Positions 54,828 to 64,000 of a DNA stretch of 64,000 bases are shown in pieces. The stretch's first letter is position 1. Every line of letters begins with the position of its first letter. The translations under genes and the position numbers were made by a program. The notes under the pieces were generated by a model. That model saw only the letters and a list, made by a program, of their open reading frames with translations. It was not told the origin of the DNA and searched no databases. The DNA is from Paraescarpia echinospica. Taxonomy: Eukaryota > Annelida > Polychaeta > Sabellida > Siboglinidae. The stretch lies in contig CM034531.1 of NCBI GenBank assembly GCA_020002185.1, positions 85,399,450-85,463,449 of the forward strand, given 5' to 3'.

Positions 54828-56561
54828 GTACGTAAACTGGTAACATTTGAAGAGTACAATATGTGGCGATATGGGGTGTAATACATACATCCGGCATCGC
54901 TACTGGTCCCTGGAAATACAACATTGTAACACAATTTAACACGGCTGATCCAGGCTTTCTTGTTCGAGAGGATGATTGTGGACGATTATGTGACACTAGC
55001 TAGTACGAAATGGCCGTTAGAGTCGATTCGTTCAAATTTTTAGTAGATAGGGACTATACCTTCAAATGTGTGATCACTATTGTCGAAATACGATTGCCGC
55101 CATGCATGTTTGAGCGGACTGTACCGTTTTGTAGGTCATAACACGACCGCCAGGGACGCCACCTAGTCCCTACAGTATCCACAAGGGCTGGAGAGGATAT
55201 GACGTCACAGCGAACGAACCATGAATATTAATCTTCCAGCACCCGCGCCCGGCAAACAATTCAATATCTATCCTCATATGCCCCATGTGTACCCTTTTAA
55301 GGAAACAATGTTATGCATTTCTGATATTATTAGCCAAGTTTGCGAAATTGACAATATAAACGTTGCAGTGCACGCCTCATATTCTTTTATGTGCAGTGTC
55401 TGTCGCAGGCGTTGGTGACCATGACCCTCAAAACCGCACCGTTGTTTGTAGTTTGTAGCATTTCTGTAGCAACTTCCGGCTCCAGTTTATTTCTCATCAT
55501 GGCCATAATACTTTTAAACAACATCTTTGTCAACTAGCTCATGAGACTTAGGCCTACTGTACGATGAAGTTCACATTCCACCGCAACTGGTTTCTTTTGT
55601 ATTGCTACAAAGATGGATCTTCAAAGACGGATAAGTCGGTTGGAATACGTCAGCTATCATATCATATATTTTGTTCAAGAAAACTGTTACTATACCAGTA
55701 TCAAATTCAACTAAGCACTCAATCATACTATGTCCTATTAACACAACATTACGTAACATGATTTTTGAACACACATTTTGGATGTTGTTCCTCAATAGGA
55801 TTAGTGTTTATCAACATAAAATAGGGTTGCTAATTTGATATTTCAGATGAGTATCCCGGCTTTGTCTTGACTTATAGTATAGGTGTACGTAAGGTACAGA
55901 TAATTCTTGTCAATCAAGGTGTCGCGTGTAGACATGAGACGAGCTCGCCGTGTAATTAATACAGACGACGTGACTCCAACATTTCAAAACAGTCACTGAT
56001 ATGTTCGTGCACCGTTATTAAAGTTACGTTAATCTTTTGCCAAGATAATATTACCATTATGGTATGCTTCTGTCATGCCGCAAGTCGACCTAGCGTATAC
56101 GGCATGATGACTTCGATATCACTGTTTCACCAGTGTTGGTTACACTCGTATCCATTCGAGAAAAACGGCTATTTAAAATTAAAAAATATATTTAAAATCC
56201 CCAAAAAGGGACGTGTTTAGCATTGGTTCAACACCCACCCCCGTCAAACACGTGGTGTGGTACTTGCGGTGTTTACGATCCAAATGATGCAAATTGCTAT
56301 TAACGTTAATTGGTATTAACATGTTTCACATGCCGGCTGCACCTATAGCAATGTACAAGGTTACGATCAACCCCCTTCCGTAAATCTCGAACGTATTGTT
56401 GGACTTTCCGTAATTATTTGACCACACCTAAGAATAGATAACATTATCAACCAAAATGTCAACGACGAACAATAACGACAGAGTACACGTCGACACGAAT
56501 ATTAGCGTTGATTCCAAATCCGGGGTCGACGCGTAGCGAAAACGCATGAGCAACCTGCACA
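54828..56561. other. Spacer, nothing recognised
   Basis: No polyadenylation signal is obvious near the stop, and no exon or mobile element is recognised. Confidence 0.4.
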
Positions 56562-57479
56562 GTGAGCAGTTCTATGATCCGATAACAACACGTCCGTTAT
56601 ATGTGGGACTTTGTGAGCAGTTCTATGATCCGATAACAACACGTCCGTTATATGTGGGACTTTGTGAGCAGTTCTATGATCCGATAACAACAAGTCCGTT
56701 ACATGTGGGACTTTGTGAGCAGTTCTATGATCCGATAACAACACGTCCGTTATATGTGGGACTTTGTGAGCAGTTCTATGATCCGATAACAACAAGTCCG
56801 TTATATGTGGGACTTTGTGAGCAGTTCTATGATCCGATAACAACACGTCCGTTATATGTGGGACTTTGTGAGCAGTTCTATGATCCGATAACAACACGTC
56901 CGTTATATGTGGGACTTTGTGAGCAGTTCTATGATCCGATAACAACAAGTCCGTTATATGTGGGACTTTGTGAGCAGTTCTATGATCCGATAACAACAAG
57001 TCCGTTATATGTGGGACTTTGTGAGCAGTTCTATGATCCGATAACAACAAGTCCGTTATATGTGGGACTTTGTGAGCAGTTCTATGATCCGATAACAACA
57101 AGTCCGTTATATGTGGGACTTTGTGAGCAGTTCTATGATCCGATAACAACAAGTCCGTTATATGTGGGACTTTGTGAGCAGTTCTATGATCCGATAACAA
57201 CAAGTCCGTTATATGTGGGACTTTGTGAGCAGTTCTATGATCCGATAACAACAAGTCCGTTATATGTGGGACTTTGTGAGCAGTTCTATGATCCGATAAC
57301 AACAAGTCCGTTATATGTGGGACTTTGTGAGCAGTTCTATGATCCGATAACAACAAGTCCGTTATATGTGGGACTTTGTGAGCAGTTCTATGATCCGATA
57401 ACAACAAGTCCGTTATATGTGGGACTTTGTGAGCAGTTCTATGATCCGATAACAACAAGTCCGTTATATGTGGGAATTT
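56562..57479. repeat. 51-bp minisatellite, 18 copies
   Basis: 918 bp, exactly 18 units of gtgagcagttctatgatccg onward, ending tgtgggacttt. Only three variable sites are evident (acgt/aagt, tatatg/acatg, gactttg/gaatttg). The unit is a multiple of three and free of stops in one frame on each strand, so long ORFs cross it in both directions (320 and 337 codons). I regard these as artefacts unless transcription is shown. Confidence 0.97.
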
Positions 57480-57526
57480 GTGCGCATAGGCATATAGAAC
57501 ACATTTAGAACACAAAATAACTTCAC

Positions 57527-57527
57527 C

Positions 57528-57560
<33 letters not shown>
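57527..57560. repeat. (TA)n microsatellite
   Basis: About 16 TA units. Confidence 0.95.
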
Positions 57561-57562
<2 letters not shown>

Positions 57563-58018
57563 ACTATGACTGCCGAAGCTATGTATCCAAGAATTGCATT
57601 TGTATCTCAATGCCTCATTGCTGATGCTGCGAACAACAAAATAACCTTTAATTCAAAGGTGCTGATACTTATTTCAAACTCAACTTAAAATTGGTATTTA
57701 AGTTTGAAACAATGGCGTGTTTATGCTTACACTGAAAATGCAATTATCGCTTACAAATGCCCGTGTAATCGGTGCTTTAATATGGAAGCTAATCCTGTAT
57801 TTTGTCTCAATGGACAACCACGGCTTTGACACCGTTCGTCGTTAAACGTGACGACGACTCGTCAACGACACCTGGCGTCATTTTATTGGTGGTCCGGACC
57901 CGTCCGGGTGTATCTAGTTACGTTTCACGGGTGATTTTGGACGTTCGGGGGCGTCAAATTACTCAGAGTTTTCATATGGATTGGATATACGAGAAGCTGG
58001 ATCTGTAAATTTTCGCGA

Positions 58019-58350
58019 TCATTTTGGTGTTAGTTATGGCGTCTGATGTGATCGTTTTGGTGTTCGTTATGGCGTCTGATGTGATCGTTTTGGTGTTCGT
58101 TATGGCGTCTGATATGATCGTTTTGGTGTTCGTTATGGCGTCTGATGTGATCGTTTTGGTGTTCGTTATGGCGTCTGATGTGATCGTTTTGGTGTTCGTT
58201 ATGGCGTCTGATGTGATCGTCTTCGTGTTCGTTATGGCGTCTGATGTGATCGTTTTGGTGTTCGTTATGGCGTCTGATGTGATCGTTTTGGTTTTCGTTA
58301 TGGCGTCTGGTGTGATCGTTTTGGTGTTTGTTATGGCGTCTGGTGTGATT
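58019..58350. repeat. 33-bp minisatellite, about 10 copies
   Basis: Units ttttggtgttcgttatggcg then tctgatgtgatcg, with few substitutions. Open on the plus strand as a hydrophobic 11-residue repeat, probably by chance. Confidence 0.95.
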
Positions 58351-58439
58351 TCAAAGTCATAAGCGAACTTTCTTGCGGCAGTACGGGCGAGAAAGCGCCG
58401 ACGACAGTATTGGTTGTCTGTTTACGCCGTATATGACCA

Positions 58440-60050
58440 TAAAACTTCACAAACAATTGGTAAAACTTGGTTGTTGTTCTGCTCGTCATTCCTTGTCTTC
58501 AGGCTGGCTTGGATACGTCGACATTTTCTTTTCTTTATCTTCCTCCTCATTGCGCTTGCACTACTTTCTCTACCACCCTTCTCCATTCTCCTCCGTCTTT
58601 TGCTCTTTTCCTCCATTCCCCGTTCCATCCCTCCAGGTCTCTCTTCATGCAATCCTCCCACCTCAGTCTCTGTCGCCCTCGTTTTCTTCCCCCCCCACTC
58701 TCCGGGCATCTGTTTTCTTTACCATCCGTTCTTATCCCATTTGTTCCACATGTCCAGCCCAGTTCAACCGACTTCTCACTAACTTCTTCTTGAAGCTTTC
58801 ATTCACACCAACATCCTCCCTCAGCTCTTCAACTCTTCGTTTATCTATTGTCTTTACTTTAATTATCCTGACCCAGTTGTTTTCGCACACTTGTACCCTC
58901 TCCTGTTGTTCCTCTGTCATTGCTGTAGTCTCTAGGGCATACAGGTATGCTGGTGTCACACATGCGCACAGTACCTTTCCCTTGTGTTGTCACGATATGT
59001 GCCTGTCTCCATTCACACCTTCTACTTTCGTCCATGCATTCGCCGCTGCTTATATTCTCATGCGAATTTCTGTCTCTGAGGAGCCATCCCCACATACCGC
59101 TCCCCCCAGGTATACAAAACTGTCTCTTTGTTTTAGTTTCTTCCCCTCCAGGTATATTTCCAATTATATGCTTTGTTGCCCAACCCACAGCACTTTCTTT
59201 TGTCTTTTCCAGGTTCACTTTCAGTCCGAGTTTGCTGAAGATATCCTTCCACTCTACCAGTAGTTCCTGTAAATCCGTTTCCCCGTCCGCTACCACCACT
59301 AGATCGTCTGCATACAGTAGTTTCTGGAGAATATATTTTGTACTGGTCTTTCTACTTATCAGTTCCATCACTGCAATAAACAGCAGTGTGCTCAGGGCAC
59401 ACCCTGTCTCAAGCGAACGTTCACTTTGAATTCTTCTGAGATTCCAGGTCCACACACCACTCTGCCCTTCATGTCCCTTCCACCACACTAACCTCTGCCT
59501 GTGGGACCCCATCCATCTCAGTGTCGCCATTGCCATCTTTCTCGGTACCGTGTCATAAGCTTTCTCCTGGTCTATAAAACCCACAGCCATACTCTCCTGT
59601 CCCTCCAACTTCTTTTCGATCAGCTGTCTCAGCGCAAACATTCCATCAGCTGTACCTCTTCCTCTTCTGAAGCCCTGTTGTTCTTCTCCAATTTCTCCTT
59701 CCAATAATGTTCTTATCCTTCCATCCAAGATTCTCTCCAACATCTTCAGCATGTGGCTCAGCAATGTGTTGCCTCTGTATTTCCCTGGGTCACGCTCATC
59801 TCCTTTTTTTCCATATCGGAACTATTATCCCTGTTCTCCACTCCTCTGGGATCTTTCCCTCTTTCATGCAGGTATTCAACAATATTCTTGTCCACCAGAT
59901 TCCTACTCGTTCGGCCACCACCAGCATTTCCACTCGTACTTCATCAATACCAGTCGCCCGTCCTTTCTTCATGTTCTTCATTGTTCTCTCTACCTCTTCA
60001 TCCACAATATCCTTCACCTTTACTTCTCCCTCTACTGTATATATATATAA
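58440..60050 (-). mobile_element. Third LINE family, RT and C-terminal part
   Basis: Minus-strand RT: KKGRATGIDEVRVEML (about 59960), GEEQQGFRRGRGTAD (about 59680), FIDQEKAYDTVP (about 59575), a motif-B GCALSTLLF (about 59400) and LLYADDLVV (about 59317). A 301-codon stretch (59764-58859) is open. The tail VCENNWVRIIKVKTIDKRR and SRLNWAGHVEQMG lie at 58880-58735. Frame breaks near 59780 and 58900. The endonuclease is missing, so the insertion is 5'-truncated near 60050. The domain style is RTE/Proto2-like; clade unproven. Confidence 0.8.
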
Positions 60051-60059
60051 CTCAATATT

Positions 60060-60509
60060 TTATATAACTCTTAAAAAAGTGAATGCATATCAATGCTGCA
60101 TTACATTGTCCAATCAACGTCATTTGTTTATCGTTGTATAACGCGGTATAAAAGCAAGCTCTTTTAGAACACAATGTAAGACCTTTGCGTCATAGGTTTG
60201 TGTGCATGGTCTTATTTGACCACGTAAGCAAAACACTTACCATACGAGATAACAACTAGAGCTCGTACCACTTGTTGACAGGTAGATCACAGCACAGCTG
60301 ACTAGTTGAGAATACTCTCCGTAGCTAGGGGCCCTTTCAACTACCTGATGGAAAGAAAAAAAATAGAAAGTTGTATGCAGGTGATACAAGCCTCCAGATT
60401 CAGGTCACGGTTGACAGCACGCGCTCGTTAAATAATTGAAATGGACACATCGACGCAGGTACCTTGACATCCTGGTTAATCGCGTCGCAGCGACAATAAC
60501 GCTGCTGAG
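60060..60509. other. Spacer, nothing recognised
   Basis: Probable promoter or 5' flank of the exon that follows. No TATA box stands out. Confidence 0.35.
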
Positions 60510-60762
60510 ATGAATCTAGCCAGATGTAAATGCCTCCTTTTAGCGGCTTTATCATTAGGAATATCAGTACCGATGATGATACATATACACAATGTTTGTC
60601 AAGATAAATACGCACGAATGAGTTTTGCGAAGTTTAACACATTTGCGGCTACCACAGTGCAGTCTGAACGGGAAAGGCATAGCCAGAATCAGATGACGCT
60701 GACAACAACAACAAACCAAAGCAAACCGATGACGGTAAACGCCAAGAATACATCACATCCAG
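60510..60762 (+). CDS. Candidate first coding exon of a membrane-anchored protein (partial)
   Basis: The ATG at 60510 opens 84 codons to a consensus donor, ccag|gtaggt, at 60762 (phase 1). Residues 1-23 read MNLARCKCLLLAALSLGISV and onward: a short basic start and a hydrophobic segment. It could be a signal peptide or the signal anchor of a type II Golgi enzyme such as a glycosyl- or sulfotransferase. The rest is hydrophilic, Thr/Asn/Gln-rich (TTVQ, TTTTNQS, NTSH), like a stem region. No catalytic domain is visible and I could not find the next exon before the window ends. Family unknown. Confidence 0.45.
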
Positions 60763-61350
60763 GTAGGTTTTCCTTGGCATATCTTAATTTTTTAGAACTC
60801 ATGGATGTTGTCCCATGATTTAACAACATTACTGCAATTCACAGCAACATAAATACCCAGATGGCACGTGGATAAGGATTTTGACTTCACGCAACCATCT
60901 CCCTTTCTAGAAAACTCACATATTGGAAAGGCGTGATGTTGTTCTCTACATCTTACCTAGTGAATATTATGCTGCCTGTAACGTCGACACTGCTCATATG
61001 TTGCGGTAGTTTCCCCGCTTTTCCTGTTTGCACGTAATATATAATCTTCATATTGCATCAGCTCCTTCAATTGTAATCGACCTGGGAAGTGGCTATGACG
61101 TTGCCATCTTCGAAAGATAGACAACCATTTATTTACATATATGCAATACAATAATTCCACTGTGACAACCAGTGCTGTGTTATATTAGAAAGCTGGCATA
61201 AATAATGGGGGCATATTGACGTAAGTGAATTGTTCTTACTATAAGACCATGCGTGTTTGCGACAATGTGGCTACATCGTACTTAGCTCTATGATTGGTCT
61301 TCTTTTAGTATGTTTTTTACCAGTGCTATAACTTACCATTAAGTTTCACA
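60763..61350. other. Putative intron or spacer, nothing recognised
   Basis: No exon with a phase-1 acceptor and open frame is convincing here. Confidence 0.35.
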
Positions 61351-61956
61351 AACATTCTATGAATAAGGCACGCAGCTACAGCCACATTCTAGGAATCAGG
61401 GACGCAGCTACAGCCACATTCTAGGAATCAGGCACGCAGCTACAGCCACATTCTAGGAATCAGGCACGCAGCTACAGCCACATTCTAGGAATCAGGCACG
61501 CAGCTACAGCCACATTCTAGGAATCAGGGACGCAGCTACAGCCACATTCTAGGAATCAGGCACGCAGCTACAGCCACATTCTAGGAATCAGGCACGCAGC
61601 TACAGCCACATTCTAGGAATCAGGGACGCAGCTACAGCCACATTCTAGGAATCAGGCACGCAGCTACAGCCACATTCTAGGAATCAGGCACGCAGCTACA
61701 GCCACATTCTAGGAATCAGGGACGCAGCTACAGCCACATTCTAGGAATAAGGCACGCAGCTACAGCCACATTCTAGGAATCAGGCACGCAGCTACAGCCA
61801 CATTCTAGGAATCAGGGACGCAGCTACAGCCACATTCTAGGAATAAGGCACGCAGCTACAGCCACATTCTAGGAATCAGGGACGCAGCTACAGCCACATT
61901 CTAGGAATCAGGGACGCAGCTACAGCCACATTCTAGGAATCAGGGACGCATCTACA
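61351..61956. repeat. 32-bp tandem array, about 19 copies, with 96-bp periodicity
   Basis: Units cattctaggaatcaggcacg then cagctacagcca. A G/C variant (ggcacg or gggacg) recurs every third unit through much of the array. A second variant (gaataagg) appears at units 1, 13 and 16. Confidence 0.95.
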
Positions 61957-63248
61957 ATGGGTGGTGGCCCGGAGCGGGAGGTTCACTGGCACCCGGGCGC
62001 CGGGTCTGGGGGGGGGGATGACGGTCAATCCAAGCGAATAACATCGCATAGTAAAATATACCATCCATCACATGCGATTCTGTTTTTTTATTTTGACAAT
62101 CACAGTTTGAACTTGGCGATTGTGTTAGCCAATCGGGAACTAATTGTTATTACATTTCTAAGCTATCAGTAAAATTAATTATCTATTTTGGGACTGTGTA
62201 ATTGTAGACAGTTAGAGGATGGCTAGAGCAACAAAGGTGAACAAATGTGGTGCCTAGTGCCTAGTGCCTAGTGCCATGCTAAGTGTGCGTCATAAAAGCA
62301 TGAGTAGCAATTTTTTATTACAACAAATATTTGTCAAATTGGGTATTAGAATAGACGGTTGTCAAAATACCATAGGTAAAGTCAAATTACTATAATAGTA
62401 TTTGACCCCTTGGTCAAAACACTTCATAGTAAATCGACCGGGCTGATGCCAATTTGGTACGTACTTTTCTGTGCCACATCGGCATTTCCAGCACCTTTTG
62501 GCCGAAATGAACGTGCATTGTTAAGTTCTCCTCTACTACTTCGAAGGGAGCTGGCCGAGTCGAGGTGATATGCTGCGCACTGTGTGACCTGAAACATGAG
62601 ATTAGCGAGTTCATTGAACAGCAGGGCGTAGAAATGCCGGAATTGAATGAGCGCCTTGAGTGCCTTATTTGGCGGATACTTGCCGCATACAACACGTCAT
62701 TATTAATATTATTGTTATTATCAACTGATGGTCACATGTTAAATTATAGTTTTAGTTATTGCATATTGCACGAATCTATGTCGAGCAACTAAGAGACACT
62801 GACGTGTTTGCGGGGTAAGAATGGAACACTGGAGCACGCATGTAACCCACAAGGTAGAGCACGCAGCCTAATTGATTCAACCCGTCGTTACTCGTGTCGG
62901 TCTCATTGATTGAGAGAGTAGTTTGAGAAAGGAAATGAATACCTGACCAAAATAATAGTTTAGGGGAGGATAATATACCACCTTACAGAGCCGTAGCTGC
63001 GCTACAACATGTAATCCGGCCCAACAAGCTGCTAGACAATGAGCGAGGCGCATGGGTGGGGAAGCTGACATCCCCCTACCCGACATCAGATATGTTGACA
63101 GAGTACTACTACACAGGTGTATGTTGGTGCATTTTATAGCAGTTCTGTAGCCATACAAATAAATATGGTTTTCACCTCATTTTTTTGAAACTGTCTATTC
63201 GCAAATAAAGCCTGCTGCTTACATCAGTATCTGCGTGGACACGTACAT
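61957..63248. other. Non-genic stretch with a G-run
   Basis: ggggggggg at about 62009-62018. At 62560-62690 both strands are open for 60-90 codons, but the translation resembles nothing I know. Possibly a decayed mobile element. Confidence 0.4.
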
Positions 63249-63326
63249 CGTGCCGATACACCGTGCCGGTACACCGTGCCGGTACACCGTGCCGGTACAC
63301 AGTGCCGGTACACCGTGCCGATACAC
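63249..63326. repeat. 13-bp tandem repeat, 6 copies
   Basis: Units cgtgccggtacac with single-base variants (cgtgccgatacac first and last, agtgccggtacac fifth). Confidence 0.95.
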
Positions 63327-64000
63327 CAGTCGCTCCTGCTGGCAAATATCACTATTCAGGAAACAAGACCTTTGTTTAGGTTGATCTCTCCCTCACCATC
63401 ACGTGGACATTTGCAAGATCGGAAACATCACTTTTTCTTAAATAAACACAGTAGTCTCCCATTTGAGCGCCCCCTCGTGCCAACGGCCAGATTTCCGTTG
63501 CGTTGTAATAACTATTGAAATGTGTATCATTAAGACAACCTCTCTGAGATCTCTGAAAGTTTTTAAAAACTCCAAACCATTGGCGTTTGCATCAGCGATG
63601 AATGAACGTGTCTTGCTTGATAAGTCGGCCTAACGCATGAACCCGTACAAAGAGGATTAAGTCAGTAAGTAAGTTTGATAAGTAACACCTTAAGGTCGTG
63701 CACTGCTGCAAGTATACTGACATGTACACTTTACCCCACCTGGAACAAAGTGAACACTTTGCTAAAATGACTATGCTAACTAAGCATCCCAATCTTGGAA
63801 ACACAGGAACGCGAAACACCGAAGAAATGATGATCAGAAAGGATGACTAATGGCAAACACAACACTACTGTTTGAATATGTTCGATAACAACGTTTAGCG
63901 TACATACTATTGTTACATGTAATACATTTCGAATCTTCCAAGATTTGTAAAACATACGACAGCGGAAATTAATCTAAAGAGTGAACAGCTTTGTAAAAAA
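63327..64000. other. Right end, nothing recognised
   Basis: No exon, repeat or mobile element recognised. Confidence 0.4.

Noticed and set aside
56502..57515. Minus-strand 337-codon ORF and plus-strand 320-codon ORF across the 51-bp array as real genes
   Set aside because: Both are products of a stop-free 51-bp repeat; there is no conserved domain or splice context.
58373..59263. 296-codon plus-strand ORF rich in Ser, Phe and Leu
   Set aside because: Antisense shadow of the LINE reverse transcriptase on the minus strand.
61351..61956. Regular repeats that could suggest a CRISPR array
   Set aside because: Units are contiguous without unique spacers and the DNA is animal.
62414..62695. Open frames on both strands (93 and 75 codons)
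   Set aside because: No similarity to a known family, no splice signals that fit, and mutual overlap; not supported as a gene.

Overview
The window looks like repeat-rich DNA from an invertebrate animal. It has long spliced introns, several clades of non-LTR retrotransposons, a tRNA-derived SINE, a Ty3/Gypsy-type LTR element, long (CA)n arrays and minisatellites. The gene families (a MAB21/cGAS-like nucleotidyltransferase protein and an EGF plus fucolectin-type membrane protein) are of kinds often expanded in lophotrochozoans such as molluscs and brachiopods, and in amphioxus. The species cannot be fixed from the sequence alone.

Layout. 1-358: piece of an esterase-type CR1 LINE. 1.35-3.56 kb: 41-bp satellite with a 615-bp higher-order repeat. 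4.2-4.8 kb: LINE 3' end. 6.0-8.5 kb (minus): broken gene of an EEAD/DDTD/GCD protein family. 9.0-10.7 kb: RTE-type LINE. 11.2-14.05 kb: L2-type LINE with a decayed 2A-like motif and a SINE inserted at its YADD box. 14.05-27.85 kb: a 13.8-kb block bounded by inverted repeats. It holds a nearly full-length CR1 (16.2-21.0 kb), a second LINE (21.05-24.9 kb) and a second EEAD-family pseudogene. The missing 3' part of the L2 element resumes directly after this block (27.9-28.3 kb).

30.6-40.9 kb: a seven-exon gene that I assembled from splice sites and intron phases. It encodes a 416-aa type I membrane protein: signal peptide, eight-Cys EGF-like module, fucolectin-type F5/8C domain, short EGF-like segment, one transmembrane helix and a 92-aa tail. 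One of its introns uses a GC-AG pair. The introns carry very large (CA)n/(TG)n arrays, a SINE, a foldback element and a 5'-truncated CR1. 41.96-47.93 kb: a decayed LTR retrotransposon (minus) with a target-site duplication, tRNA-Lys-type primer site and polypurine tract. An RTE LINE has landed next to its primer site.

50.3-54.8 kb: the most striking gene, an uninterrupted 1,503-codon ORF built as [MAB21/cGAS-like nucleotidyltransferase + TPR-like helices] x 2. The first unit keeps the GS and three-acid catalytic signature. The second has lost the paired acids, but its MAB21 C-terminal helical part is almost identical to that of unit 1. This suggests a catalytic/pseudo-enzyme tandem cGAS-like receptor. 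The right end holds minisatellites of 51, 33, 32 and 13 bp, another LINE (58.4-60.05 kb, minus) and a candidate first exon of a membrane-anchored protein (60.5 kb).
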